Notes: generated from the sequence alone by a model not told the origin. A DNA stretch of 64,000 bases from Rhizophagus irregularis (GCF_026210795.1 NC_089454.1:930001-994000); one strand, 5' to 3'; counted from the stretch's first letter, positions 12,481-25,218 are shown. Made by a program: numbers and translations.

Positions 12481-14214
12481 TCCAAAAAAGCAAGAGAATC
12501 CACCATTAGGATGTTATACTATCAGCTACAATTTATAAAGTAATTTGGAACGGAAAGTATATGAATCAAAAAATAATTTGGAAGTGAATCAACAGATAAT
12601 TTGAAAGAGAAAGTAGTAATTTGAAAAGAAGTGAATCAACAGATAATTTCTTGAAAGGAAAAGTAATTTGAAAGAAAGTGAATCAACAAATAATTTGGAA
12701 GGGTGCAAATACAATTCCGATTTCATCGCTCAAAATCTTTTTTTTTTAGAAAAAATTTTAAATATTACAGCAGATGTATAATATTTGTGAAATAATCAAC
12801 TATATGTCAACACATCATTATCACAACATCATTACCTTTGTCAAAGTTAAGCTCAAGTAATTTAGAAAGGAGTAACTTGAACTTCACTAATCAATTAATT
12901 ACAGTGATGTCAAGAAGAGAGTAATTTGAAAGGGACGTATATAACTTTGGCTTCACTTTCTTTAGACAAGATTTTAAATTACATATAGTAAGAGAGTTTG
13001 AAAGGGACGTATATAAATTACTTTTATTCAATCTTATTTCATTCTTCTTCTTTAATAATAAAACAATGATTTCATTTTTTTTTGTTTAAAAAATATTGAA
13101 AAAAGATGTGATAAACTCACCTTAGACGAGATTTTAAATTAAAATGATTGTTTAACCTGTGAATAGATGTTATTTTGAATAATCAATATATATCAACATA
13201 TGCTGCAATATCAATACCTTCAGTTTATTGAAATTAAATTTGAAAGGGAGTGGATTCACAAATCAAAAATAATATTGTCAACTCGTGCATAACATATATA
13301 AATGTGTAATACCACTATACCAGCTATATCGAAATTCAAGCTCAGTAATTTGGAAGGAAGTGAATGTAACAAGTATTTTGGAAATAATTTGGAATAGAGA
13401 ATCAATAATTTAGTAAAGTGATTTGGAACGGATAAAGGGAACTAAATTTGATGAAGTAATATGTTGTAATGTGAGAAAATCAGGAAAAAGATTACAATTC
13501 AATTTGGAGTATCTAACAATTCTTCCCATTTCTTTTAGATATGATAACTTGGATGAATAAATACAATGATGACATAATCTTGAATTACTTCATGAATGAA
13601 AAAGTAAGATTTCATTCTGATTTAATTTAATATTTCATTCTGAAAATTCGTTACTTTAACTGGAATAAGGAAAAACTGGTTCTTTCAATTCTAGGTGATC
13701 AGCTTATGCTTTATATCAAAGGTTTTAATAATATCGGTTTAGTATTCAAAAAAATTTTCAAAATTTCTTCCAGTTTAATAATAATCTCTTTTTTAATGCA
13801 TGATAAGAATAAACAAATTAAATTTGTCTTTGTTAGTGAGTACATTGAACTTAACTATACCAGGTTGGTATATTCGGGGTTAAACTTAAGAATTAACGAT
13901 AAATTTATTAATAAAAAAAAAACATATCATAATAAAAACATAAAAAAAAACATAACATAATAAAAAAAATAAAAAAATTACATATATAATACAGTTTTTT
14001 ATCGACTATAATTATAATTAAAAATAAATATAAAAAATATTCGATATATAATTTATTTTCTAACAGTTTAAACTAAAAAAATTTTTTTATAAATAAAGAG
14101 TTTATTTATGAATAATTAGAGGTTGGCAGTGACTAGCGGTGATTGGCGGTGGGTTCGCAGTGTTTGGTGATTACGGGATGGTCCAAGTGTTTATTTTTTT
14201 TCTTTTTTTATTCA
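12481..14214. other. No gene seen; diffuse repeats
   Basis: AT-rich DNA with scattered copies of an AGTGAATCAACAGATAATTT-like phrase (12550-12700). The 84-codon open frame at 13706 has no recognisable features and ends in K/N homopolymer, so I do not call it. Confidence 0.55.
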
Positions 14215-14838
14215 TTAAACATCCTCGTATTTTATATATTCGGTAAAAAGTTTATCTATATTTTCCTGTTCACGTCCGAAAACCTCCGATGGCATTTCAT
14301 TTTGTATCAATGCTGTTGGTGCAAGAAAGAAAGTCAAATCATCCGACTTGACATTAAAAGAATGCTCTTCCGTTGGAGAAGAAGGAAGAGACGAGTTGGA
14401 GCCAGAGGAGGGCGAAGAACTCCAGACAGGAGTATTAGAGAAAGAGAGAGAACTAGAGACCAGCGAGACTGAGGAGGGAGAAGAGGAAGAATTCTTGTCA
14501 CAAATCGAGGAGGAGTGGGAGGAGTGAGAATGGGAGGGGGAGGGAGCGGGAGCGGGAGCGGGGGCTAGAGCTGGGGCGGGAGCGAGAGCGGGCACATTCG
14601 AAATAACTTCAGTTATTTCTTTTCCTATTTCCTTTTTTTTTCGTACGCTGGCTGAATTTTTACGGGGACCACGTTTTGTTGGCAGTTCTGTGGTGCAGTT
14701 CCAATTACGATCACGGCAGTGTGTGCAAGGCCTAGAGAATTCGCACTTTGTTTTTTTGTTTCTACACTCCTTACATGCGGAAGTAACGCGTACGCGAATC
14801 GTATGTTTTTTATTATCGACTTTCTGGTACCTTCTCAT
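14215..14838 (-). CDS. Zn(II)2Cys6 fungal-type regulator, short
   Basis: Single-exon protein of 207 aa, probably a nuclear DNA-binding regulator. A complete binuclear zinc cluster lies near the N-terminus: C22-x2-C25-x6-C32-x5-C38-x2-C41-x6-C48, the Gal4-type pattern. A basic linker (KRGPRK and RKKK, about residues 55-69) follows and may help DNA contact or nuclear import. Residues 83-101 are an Ala-Pro repeat, followed by a long Ser-rich region with an acidic tail. The protein is much shorter than classical members and shows no fungal-specific middle domain, so any activation role would depend on the low-complexity tail. The DNA encoding the AP/Ser region is clearly richer in GC than its surroundings. 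ATG is at 14838 and the TAA ends at 14215. Confidence 0.85.
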   Translation of the reverse strand: MRRYQKVDNKKHTIRVRVTSACKECRNKKTKCEFSRPCTHCRDRNWNCTTELPTKRGPRKNSASVRKKKEIGKEITEVISNVPALAPAPALAPAPAPAPSPSHSHSSHSSSICDKNSSSSPSSVSLVSSSLSFSNTPVWSSSPSSGSNSSLPSSPTEEHSFNVKSDDLTFFLAPTALIQNEMPSEVFGREQENIDKLFTEYIKYEDV

Positions 14839-16198
14839 GTTTAAGTAAAAATGGGTATAAAATATAAATCTGTTAAAAAAGAAAAGGGAATGAGGAATTA
14901 TTAAATTTATAAAGAAATTTTTCTTATCGATAGATCAGCAGTAACGTATGACATTTTTGTTTATCAATTAAATAAAAAATTTTTTATATTAAGGTTTACA
15001 ATTAATTACCATAAACGTAAACAAAAGACACTGAGGCTTATCTATTAAAAATCGGAGTTTGAACGCGTAATCATTGTTATTAATTACTTGAAGCTTCTTT
15101 ATTGGTTAACAATATTTGATTACAGAAAATAAAACAAAGAATTGAAACCACATCATCCAAATAAGTTTAAATATATTCATTTATCAATGAAAAATTTCTC
15201 ACAATTGTCTAAATTAGTATAATAATTAGATTTTGTACTGTCAAATGATCAAAAAATTATATGACAAACTAACTTTATTACGACCATTCATTTATAGATA
15301 ATCAACGCGTTTAGAACGCGCATTCTATTATTTCTTCTTGTTATTTTTGACCAATTAACGTTAATATAGTTATTATAATTCTTATTTCTTCTTGTCACAA
15401 TTATTTATCACTATTATAATAATTGCACGTGAAGCTTAAAATTGGTTGCATTTCTTTCATATGTTGATTTCATATTTTAATAACCGATTTGTAAATAAAG
15501 TTTAAAAAAAAAATCATATCATTTTTTTTTACAAACGTAAAGTTTGTACAATTTCACATACTAATAATTTGTAGTAATGTAGCATGTCACAACGTAAATG
15601 TATTGTTACAGTAAATAGTATATAATTATAGTACGCGCTATGAACTGCGCAAAGAATACAATAGAATGCTTTATTTAGATAAACTTTACAAGATTCAAAC
15701 CTGTAATGAAACCACAGCGAATTAATAATCTATAGATTGGCAAAACAGATTATGATAAAAGTCGTAATATTTGGGATATTTTTGATTGTATTGTTTCAGC
15801 TTTGAAAGTTTTATACTAAGAGGTAATTCAAACAATTTTAATTATTTTTATTATTATCATTAAATCTTAAAAAAGAATTAAGAATTAATTCTTGGAAACA
15901 AAAAAAAAATAAAATAATTTCCAATTGTTTTTAGGATCGGCAATTTAAGGAGCAAAAGTGAGAATTTGGTATGCATTTTTTAATATATTTAATATATTCT
16001 ATTGTATAATATTTATAATATACACATATGACGAATATTTCAAAGTTAAAACAATATATTACCAAATTTAATGAACAAAAGCGGTTTATGCATTTAGGCT
16101 TAATAGTAGAATTTTTTTGGAAATTTCAGAAATCCCAAAGCAAAACATTTCCTGTATGAGAACCATATAATCATATGTTAACTATTGTTATGCATAAC
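14839..16198. other. Upstream region of the Zn2Cys6 gene, nothing else seen
   Basis: AT-rich DNA with a few GC-containing stretches (such as ACGCGT near 15060 and 15304). No open frame, RNA gene or clear inverted repeat was found. It should contain the promoter of the minus-strand regulator. Confidence 0.5.
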
Positions 16199-16200
16199 AA

Positions 16201-16418
16201 GGGGTTCGACCAAAAAAAAATTATATTTTTATTTTTTTATTTTTTTATTTTTTTATTTTTTTTATTTTATTATATTTGAGAATTTGTAATTTTTGTATTT
16301 TTCTTTGTGAATGTTATAACTTATAAATGACTAATGTTTTTTAATGAATTCCTTGCAAATTTTTACCAAATTGATCATTTAACTTAAAAATTTCATTTTT
16401 CTTAATTAGCCGAACCCC
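16201..16418. repeat. Small inverted-repeat element candidate (GGGGTTCG ends)
   Basis: GGGGTTCGACCAA at 16201 is mirrored by an AGCCGAACCCC block ending at 16418, with T-rich DNA between. No target duplication was found, so it may be an old MITE or chance. Confidence 0.35.
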
Positions 16419-16730
16419 AGGTTTCTGCTGTAGGTGTCCCCAAAATTTGAACTCATATATCAATCTTTTGTTGTGTTTATGATAATCATTGCAATATGAT
16501 TATTTAGGGACTCATCTTGAGAAAGATAAGAAACATCCTTTATCGGGTAAAAAGACCCTCTTTTTCATGGCTTAGTAAATCATGTGTTTTAAACACATCT
16601 CAGGTCATTTCCCATTTGAAATCGTCTTTGTCTTGTTTTTATGGCACTATTGGCGTATATTGTTGTACAAGTTTTGTTAGAAAGACATGGTGCTGTTTAT
16701 CATTTTTATTGGACGAATTTTAATTTTTGT
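16400..16730 (+). pseudogene. Possible decayed coding remnant, unidentified
   Basis: The base composition here is less skewed than the surroundings. An AG acceptor-like site at about 16507-16508 is followed by a frame with hydrophilic residues (THLEKDKKHPLSGKKTLFF) that soon meets stops. A 68-codon open frame in another phase overlaps it. I do not recognise a family; chance is a real alternative. Confidence 0.25.
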
Positions 16731-17864
16731 ATGTAAACTTTAATCGTGCGTTACGCCCATTAAGTCTTTTGGTTGTTTCCATAATAGTTGAATCAATTTT
16801 TAAGCCTCATCTGCTTTTTTTTCAATGTGATAAGGGTTTTTGGAACAAATTATAAAGAATATAATTGACACATAATATATACGGTCAAACCGCAAATTAA
16901 AGTTTGAATTTTCTTCGCAATTAGTAATCAAATTCAAGTACCTTTCCTTCTTTAATTTGTACCTTCTATTACTATTTACAAATTATAAGAAAAACTTATT
17001 CAAATTGAAGTAAATAAATCAAAAATTTCAAAAATTCAAATTCATTTATTCTTATATTCATTATAGTAAATATATTTATACAAATATATTTATATTAATT
17101 ATTATTTGTTAATTTTTTGCTAATTTAAAAATAACTTTTTTTTTCTTTTTGTGTATTTTTTTTTATAAAAAATGTAGATTGAATTTTTATTAACAATTTT
17201 ATATAAAGTTCAATTTACACATTTTCAGCTAAAATTTAACTTTACACATATTAATAATTCAAAGTATTAATATTAAACATAGTATTTTATTAGTATACAA
17301 AGTAATGATATTATAATTAATTATCAGTTATTAAAAATTAAATTAATAAAATTTTATTATTAAAAATTTTAATTTTTAATTAATTATTTTTTTTTATTAT
17401 ATAAGATTCTAAAATTATGATTTATTACTTTATATAGTATTAGTATAATAATAAAATTATTGGATAGTAATGAGTATTTATTATAAAAATTGCATAAATG
17501 ATATCAAATTGATAATAATATTATTAAAAAACTAATGTATGCAGTACTATATTCTATATATTATTATTATTAAACTATTATTTAATTTAAGTTTTTTATT
17601 TCAAATCATCAGAGATGATCATCACTAACCAGAAATATCAATTTTTACTGGCACTATATTTTTTTTAATGCTGGTTGATTATCATAATTTCAGTTATCAG
17701 TGATCATTACCTGGTGATAGAAAAATTCTTAATTTAATTATCTAATAATATATAATTAATTTATATTTACAAACTAGTAATGATTAAATAAAAAGTATTT
17801 TAAATATAAGATAATTTTTTAATAAATAAATATAATAATAAATATTTTAATTTTAATATTACTA
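16731..17864. other. AT-rich DNA, no gene
   Basis: Nothing coding was seen. A loose inverted pair around 17616-17720 (ATGATCATCACTAACCAG against CTGATAACTG-like DNA) may be a decayed relative of the element starting at 17874. Confidence 0.5.
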
Positions 17865-17873
17865 TATTTTTAA

Positions 17874-18306
17874 GAGTATTGCTAAATATCACCAGTGGTG
17901 ATCGTCACCACACCACTTAATTCTGGCTGAAAATTATAATTTTGGCCAGAGTTAAAAAAACACATCATAAATTTTTTTTCAAAAATTTCAATTTAAATAA
18001 TAAATGTGTAAAACAAACCTGAGTAGATACTAATCACACTAAAATTTTGAAAATTTGACTAAAAAAAATCTTTTTTAAAACAAAAAATTTTATTTTGCTT
18101 ATAAAATCAAACTTTCCTATTTTTCTCAAAAACTATCTAAACAACAGCCTTTATAATCTAAGGCAAACTTGTTCTACCCATAAATTTACATATAGCAATA
18201 ATGTTTTATATTATAATTAGAATAATATCTCAGTCAAAAATTTTTGAAATTCAAAAAATATTTTATATGTGTTGACGATCACCACTGGTGATATTTAGCA
18301 ATACCC
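17874..18306. mobile_element. MITE with 39-bp TIRs and 9-bp target duplication
   Basis: The 433-bp element has ends G(A/G)GTATTGCTAAATATCACC that match as inverted repeats over 39 bases with two mismatches. The 9-base sequence TATTTTTAA flanks it on both sides (17865-17873 and 18307-18315). Long TIRs plus a 9-bp duplication suggest a non-autonomous Mutator-like element. There is no coding capacity. Confidence 0.85.
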
Positions 18307-18315
18307 TATTTTTAA

Positions 18316-18799
18316 TATATAAAAATATTATATTTATTATATATTAATATATATTAGCTAATATTTTAGAGAAAGGTTAAACAAAAATCTTACATAATAC
18401 AAAATTAAACATTTTTATTAGTTAAAACTAGTATTATATTTATAATTAAATATTATTAGTTAAAAAAAATCTTATATGAAGATGGAAAAGAATAAGACTT
18501 CTTATAAAACTAATATTAGTTAATATATATTACTGCTCTTACATTTATTATTTATTTTTTTTTGCAAATCATTTATAATAATAAATAATCTATTACTATA
18601 TAATATATAAAATATAAAGAAAATTTATTTACATATTCTATTAATAAAACTATACTTTTTGATAGAATCTAAAAAAATAAATATATTACTTTAATAAAAA
18701 GAAGTAATTCCTTTTTAAATAATTATATTTTCTTTTTTTATATTTAATAGAATAACTAATTAAATGTAATTTATTAGTAAGGAAATAATAATTTTACGC
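18316..18799. other. AT-rich DNA, nothing seen
   Basis: A/T homopolymer-rich filler between two elements. No open frame or bounded repeat was seen. Confidence 0.5.
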
Positions 18800-18808
18800 A
18801 TGTGCGTT

Positions 18809-19052
18809 TAAGGTTGCTGGAGAAACTAGGGGGTTTTGGCAAGTTGGTGAAATGCTGAAATAGCGAAACTTTGCCAAAACTATATGAAAGTCTTATTAAA
18901 AAGTTGGCAAAACTCTGGAGAAAGGCGAAACTTGACAAAACTTATTATAAATGCCGAAACTGCCAAAACTTTGCTGAAACTATAATAAAACTATAGTAAA
19001 ATCTTGGAGAAACTAATCGTAAAATTTTGGAGAGGTTTAGGCAAGCAACCTT
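18809..19052. mobile_element. MITE of the TAAGGTTGC family
   Basis: The 244-bp element has ends TAAGGTTGC and GCAACCTT. Its interior is filled with short GAAACT / CAAAACT phrases, as in the element at 29851-30046. The flanks ATGTGCGTT and AGGTGTATT agree at 6 of 9 positions; two of the differences fall on one CpG. Age would explain the weak duplication. Confidence 0.6.
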
Positions 19053-19069
19053 AGGTGTATTGCAACGCA

Positions 19070-19170
19070 CCCCCCTGTTTTGGAAATTATTAAATAGTAA
19101 ATTTGCTGATCATAACGTGATCATAAATGATTGACAAATTTACTATCTAAAAATTTCCAAAACAGGGGGG
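19070..19170. repeat. 101-bp fold-back element (CCCCCCTGTTTTGG ends)
   Basis: Arms of about 36 bases (CCCCCCTGTTTTGGAAATT and onward) are inverted repeats with two mismatches around a ~30-base loop. The short size and absence of coding fit a MITE. No convincing target duplication was found. Confidence 0.7.
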
Positions 19171-19769
19171 TACATTCAAATTTTAAACCCTATTAGTAAA
19201 TGTTTATTTATATGTATAAATTTGCATTATTTATCATTAGAATAGAACTTTAAAAAATATATATAGTATATAATTTAAATTTAAATCCAAAATTTAATAT
19301 AACTTTATATATAAAATTAAAAGTCTAAAACTTTTCTCTGTAAATCTATTTTCAATTCAGAAATTCTCATAAAAAACTGAAGTTATTTTTTAAAGTAAAT
19401 GTAGAATGAAAAAAACACTAAAAATAAAGAAGTTTTATTACAGAAAATACATAAAAAAGTTTAAAAAGTTTAATTTAATTGTAAAAAAAAATGTTATTTT
19501 TTAACATTTTTTTTTATTAAGACTAAGTTAATATTGATTTTAATATTATTAAAAAAACTCAAGTATGATAAATTCACAATTCAGTGATATTTCAACCCTC
19601 CTATCTAATTAAAATTATTTTTTACTAAAGATTTCATTACTTTAGCAAATTATATACTGTATTAATAAAGAAACAATAGTATTTAAAATATTAAAATATT
19701 AATTTTTAATAAAAAATATAAAATATTTAAATCAAAATTCCAATAAAAATTAGCCTTTTATTAATAATT

Positions 19770-20160
19770 TTTACCTTACTTTTTTCTTAAATTTTATTGG
19801 TTAATTTATACTTATCAGCGGAATTGAATTTTTGAATTATGATAGACGTAATTAAAATGCCGTAATTCGCCATAATTTGCCGTAATTATATGTTTTATTA
19901 GTAAATATTTGTACTAACGTAATTGTTTTTAGCTATGCCGTAATATTTTGACATTGACTTTTTAATTCTACTGAGAAGTATAAGTTAATTAGCTAAAAAG
20001 AAAAAAATTCATAATAATATAATATAAAATTTTCTTTTTAATATAGTAAGATTTATTATAAAAATTTTATATATAATTTTTATTTTAAGTTTAAAAATGA
20101 CTTATCTTATAAATAAGTAAAGTTTTATCTAAATTATTATGATCTTTAAGATCTTTTACT
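19770..20160. repeat. Diverged copy of the repeat also at 63.15-63.8 kb
   Basis: The sequence from TACCTTACTTTTTTCTTAAA through TTATATATAATTTTTATTTT matches 63150-63790 with many substitutions. Each copy carries an insertion the other lacks, so each acts as an empty-site reference for the other. The family is unknown. Confidence 0.65.
19807..19983. mobile_element. 177-bp MITE within the 20-kb repeat copy
   Basis: The ends TATACTTATCAG and CTGAGAAGTATAA are imperfect inverted repeats. GTTAATT flanks both sides (19800-19806 and 19984-19990). The related repeat near 63.19 kb lacks this block and reads TTGGTTAATTGGTTAAAA across the site. Confidence 0.65.
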
Positions 20161-21023
20161 ATTGGAAATAAAAAAAAAATATAATATATTTTTTGAAATA
20201 AATAAATTTATAATAGAAATATTAGTAGAAATTATATTGTTTATTTTTGATAAGACTTTTTTAAAATTTGTTAGAATCTTTTATAAGAATTCAGAATACC
20301 AATCAAAAGTATTAGATAATGCAAATAATATAAGTTTTACATTAAATTATAAGTCTAATAATTCAGTTAATAATTGATGTGATTTTATTAAGTTTAATAA
20401 TTTTACTAAACACATTATATCAATTACAATTAGTGACATTTTTTATAAAAGATTTTTTTAAGATGAAATATAAAAAAAAATAACTAATTAAAGAGAAGTC
20501 AAAAGTTACAAATTGCCAATTTTTTATATCAATAAAACTGAACTAAAATCCTAAAGATTACTAAAACAACTCAGATTCTTATAATTAAAATTTTAAAATG
20601 TAATATCTCAATCAATATTATATATCAAAATTTTTATTTCATTAATACAAATCTAGTAATAAGTTAAAGATTATTAAAATTTAATTACTGGATTCTAAAA
20701 TAGCAAAACTTAAAATTAAAATTTACATATAATTTTATATATTTGAAACAAAAATTAATTATAAGGTTTATACAAATTTAAATCTGAATTTTTTTTAATA
20801 ATCTTTAGAATTCTACTGAACTAATTAAAAACAGAAGATTTTTCTTACAAATTAAACTTACAAATATACCTAAGAACTAATTAGTAACTTTATACTATAT
20901 TTTACAATAAATAAACATCTTTTTCTGAAAATAAACATCCCTTATATTTAAGTTTTAATTAGAAATAAATATTTTATAATTAGAGATGTAGTTATATTAG
21001 GTTTTACTAATAAAGCTCTGGAT
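20161..21023. other. AT-rich DNA, no gene
   Basis: The 71-codon open frame at 20162 is I/N/K-rich and has no features. Nothing else was seen. Confidence 0.5.
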
Positions 21024-21383
21024 GTTTCAATTTAATTTCATTTTTCAGTTCTTTTTTGATCAGTTAAAATCTGTTTTGCGCAATAATCTGCCATTTAGTA
21101 ATTGTAAAAAACCAATTAATAGCTTGTTGGAATTATAATTTGAATGATATTAAAATTATCTTTCTAATATTAATAGATAGCAAATTATTTTTAAAAAAAT
21201 TGGTAAAATTAACTCACTATCTATTTATACTAAAAGAATAATTTTGGTATTATTTAAACTATTTCAATAAAATAATTTTAACGAACTATTGATTGGTTTT
21301 ATATAATTACTGAATAGTGAGTTATTGCATAAAATAGATTCTGATCAATCAGAAAAGAACTGAAAAATGAAATTGAATCAAAT
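21024..21383. mobile_element. MITE with ~100-bp diverged inverted arms
   Basis: The left arm (AATTTCATTTTTCAGTTCTT onward) reads back on the other strand from about 21383, with many substitutions and small gaps. The arms extend more than 100 bases each. No target duplication was resolved. Confidence 0.6.
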
Positions 21384-22500
21384 AATAAAAATTACAATAT
21401 AAAATTTTAATTATCATAAAAATTATTTTATTAAAATCAATAAACTTACTATTATATTAACTCAATTTAAAAAAAAAGTCATCTTCTAGAGTTTTAGTAT
21501 AATCGTTTTATATTTAAATATATAAAAAATTACTATGAAGGTATTTACAATTTTATGATTATAAAAGTAATAATAATTATTAGTATTTTTATGTATATAG
21601 TGATATATTTATTTTATATAGTATTCAACAATTTTAGTATTCTAAACATCTTAGTTAAATCCATTTTTCACTTAAAATATATGAAATAATAGAAATAATA
21701 ATAAAAATTTTTTTAAAATATTTAATTATTAACCTATTATTTCATTTATAATTTTGTTAACATTTAATTGGTATAAATCAAAATTTTTTTTAAAATATTC
21801 ATTAAAAACAAATAAAAGTTATTATTAAAATATTAAAGATATAAAAAAATAGATTAAATATTAATTTTTTTTTTTTATTAATTGCATATAATACATTTGA
21901 TAATTTACTAAAATTATAAAATAATAGAAATTACAAATAAAATTGAATAATACTATAATCTTAATTTTAATATTATTAACTATCAAACTATTTGTTTTAA
22001 TATAAGATTACTTCATATGTGCTGGTTATTTAGTTCAGTAGATGGAGCCATGAAATATGTGTGAAATAAAATGTTCTTAGTAAAATATCCCATTTTTAAA
22101 GCTAGATGATTACAGAACCTACTATATAATGGCTATAAAAAATATTTTTTTTACAACAAAAAGAAATTTAAAATGTAAAAGTAATACTTTAATAAACCTA
22201 TCATATTTTTAAATTTAAATATACTTTGTAAAGAAGTTCATATTTAAATCATAAAATCCACTTACACATTGGAAAATTTGAACTAAAATGAATTAAAATA
22301 CCCTTTAAACTTTAATTACTTTCTTAATATTTAAAGTTACATTAAGTAAATTGAGTCTATTATAATTTAAGAATCTAGAGATCTTTAAATTAAAAACTTT
22401 AACCATTAGATGAAAACACTTTCTGATATATAAATATAATATCTCACTAAAAATTTACTCTTGATCTATTATTTTCCATTAAACTAAATATAAGTTCGTT
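21384..22500. other. AT-rich DNA, nothing recognisable
   Basis: No open frame, RNA gene or bounded repeat was seen. Confidence 0.5.
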
Positions 22501-22680
22501 CTATACATACCACCCAAATTATTTTGGACTGCTATAATTATAAGTAAAATCCCAAATTCAATTATGGCATCCCAAATTATTTTGGCACTTTACATAGTAA
22601 ATTATATATAAACCGAATGAATTATAGCATCCCAAATTATAATTATGGCATCCCAAAATAATTTGGGTTATGACGTATAG
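22501..22680. mobile_element. 180-bp MITE with CCCAAATTATTTTGG arms
   Basis: The ends CTATACATACCACCCAAATT and its counterpart (AATTTGGGTTATGACGTATAG) form inverted repeats. The interior repeats GCATCCCAAATTAT several times in both orientations, so the element could fold extensively. No clear target duplication was found. Confidence 0.6.
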
Positions 22681-23177
22681 TGCCTATATGTTTAATAATC
22701 ACTACTGTTAAAACTAAAAATTGTAAAAAAAGAAAAAAAAATAAAAAAAATAAAAATAAAATTAAAAATTCTATACAATAAAGTTTAATAAGAAATCTGC
22801 ACTAATTATAATATTTCACAAAAAATGTTTATTGTAAAATTTCTTTCATTTCAATATGTAAAAATAACTGATGAATATGAGATTAAACTGTAAAGCTAAA
22901 AGTTATTTAAAGATAAATTAGTTCTATAATATTAGATAATTGTTTAATTAAAGTTCGTATTTGTGCTGTTAAAATTCTAGAATTAGTTATTTATTTTAGA
23001 GTTAAATTAAAAATAGAAATTGTCTTTTATATTTGTTATATATTATTATACTGGCAAGTTATAGTGAGAAGGTTTGCAAAAAAATGTTAAATCTTGAGCT
23101 GAAGAATCTAAAATAATTTTGATAATTTTTTTTTTCAGTAAGTGTATGCATTTATAAATAGGAAAAGCCAGTAGGTG

Positions 23178-23963
23178 AGGACCCCAAAAAATACATATGA
23201 TGCCGGAAATCTATACTCGACAATAAAAATGTAACACTTAAAAATCTTTCAACTCCTTAAAAAAATACAATTTAGAAAAAATAAACTGGTAACTTTATTT
23301 TTTGAGATAAGTTCTATCAAATTACCGGTCAGATTTTTAAAAGAAGATCTACGTAAAAAGTTATAAGCATTTGAAATTGCATGATTTTCATATGATCAGC
23401 CCAAATTTGAAACAAAATATGTTGGCCAGAACTTATGATAATTTTGGCTGACTTCCATGCATTGTGATAATGCCAGCCTGAATTATCATAATATGAATCA
23501 AATGTAATTTTTTTTAAAAAAAAATTTTTTATCAATGTATGACTTTTATGAAATGCTAGTTGCGATTTATTGCTGAAATCTACTTTTTCTTATGTTTGAT
23601 CTTATTTGTAATAAAAAATTTTCAAAATCTGCATTTTATTAGTACTTTATACAAGAAATCCCAGTTTTTTATTGGCTGAATTCCCAATCACATGATATAA
23701 AATCAGCTCAGAAAATTGAAACAAAATCACGTGATTGTCAAGTATAGACTTCTGACACCATATAAAGGTCATAAATGATTGGCAAGATTTTGGCCTAAAA
23801 TAAGCAACTTTTTAGGGCTGGAATTATGATAATGCTGGCCAGTATCAAAACGGACAATAAAATTTAGGCTGGTACTATCTAAAAAAGGCAAGATTTTTAT
23901 GAAAATTTAGATTCTTTTTAAGCAAACTCAAATGTAACCTTTTTATGTATTTTTCGGGGTCCT
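23178..23963. mobile_element. AGGACCCC-family element with 8-bp TSD (786 bp)
   Basis: The ends AGGACCCC(A/G)AAAAATACATA are inverted repeats. AGTAGGTG is duplicated exactly at 23170-23177 and 23964-23971. The interior carries an ATCACGTGAT palindrome (23726) and TGGCC-centred motifs. There is no credible coding; the 68-codon minus-strand frame at 23329-23535 is not a gene. The 8-bp duplication suggests a hAT-like or other 8-bp-TSD superfamily. Confidence 0.85.
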
Positions 23964-23971
23964 AGTAGGTG

Positions 23972-24582
23972 CATATAAACAATAATGAAAGAAAAAAAAA
24001 GAAAAAAAAGTCATGTTAAAAAGTATTTAGCAAATTGTTAAAAATTTTTTTCACATATTGCTTATATAGGTATTTTTTATGTAAATGTCTAATCTATATT
24101 CTTGATAGCATTATCTAGAATCATAAATAGAGTTGTTTTATTAGAATAAAATTTATTATTATAAAGGTATCATATGAACTGTTTGTTAATAAAAAGTTCA
24201 TTTAAAACTCTTTCTATACTGTTTTATTATAATATTCTGCTTAATAAAAGTTACCTAAAAATTTTACATATTAAAATAATCATTAATAAATTCATATTTC
24301 TTTTATAATCAGTAAATAATACATCAGGATATTTTGTTTGAAGATAAAGTCTAGAAAATAAAAATAAGCAAAAATTAACTTAAAAAATAAAACAAAAGTT
24401 TCTAACTAAGTAATTTAAAATTTTTTTTCTATTATAACAAAGTGTGAAGTTAAAAAAAAAATTAAATTTATTATTATAAAAAAATAAAAAAAAAATTTTA
24501 ATATTGCAAAAATTATAGATGCGAACCATAGTGGAAAGAGTTAATTTTAACATTAAATATTAATTGTTAATTTTATTGTCTA
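23972..24582. other. AT-rich DNA, nothing seen
   Basis: Filler between two insertions. No open frame or repeat boundary was recognised. Confidence 0.5.
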
Positions 24583-24590
24583 AGATATAG

Positions 24591-25062
24591 TAGAGTTTGG
24601 AACCAGTTGCACCAACCGGTTTAAAATTCAGTTCCACCTGATTTTTTGATAATTTGGGTTGACCTAAATTCATTTTCTGAAATCCAGTTTGTGTTTAAAA
24701 TGGGTGCAACCAGATTTCCAACCCAGTTTGATATTTGAAACTTTATAGTGCTGGCCCAAATTATGAAATTTAAATCACGTGACCACGGCTAATTAGTTTA
24801 GCCACCAAGTAAGTTATATTACACAAAATTTTATTTCAGATAATTGTGTCCCACAAAATTTTGCATTGTATTACACAAGCGTTGTAATTATAACTTGGCC
24901 AGTTTTATGCTGATCGCATTTAATTCTGGCCAGAATTATTAAATATATACGATTTGGTTATTTGGTTTCAATCAGGTTTTGTAAAATTAGTTTGAAACGG
25001 ATTGAACCAGTTGCACCCGTTTTAAATTTGATTTTCGAAAATAGAACCAATTTCAAACTCTA
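24591..25062. mobile_element. hAT-like MITE, TAGAGTTTG ends, 8-bp TSD
   Basis: The 472-bp element has TAGAGTTTGGAA at the left and its complement at the right. AGATATAG is duplicated exactly (24583-24590 and 25063-25070). A subterminal AACCAGTTGCACC phrase is present at both ends. The interior includes TCACGTGACC and a palindromic TAATTCTGGCCAGAATTA. It is non-coding. Confidence 0.85.
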
Positions 25063-25218
25063 AGATATAGTATATAAAAATATATTATAAAAATAATAAT
25101 CAATTAAAAACATTTATCTGATAGTGCATTTATCAAACAGAAAATTATCAAATATATAAAAAAATTAATCCAGATATTTAAACTAGATAAATAAATATAA
25201 AAATATGGATAAATCTAA

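Noticed and set aside
13706-13960. 84-codon open frame
   Set aside because: Ends in K/N homopolymer, has no recognisable feature, and lies in repeat-bearing DNA.
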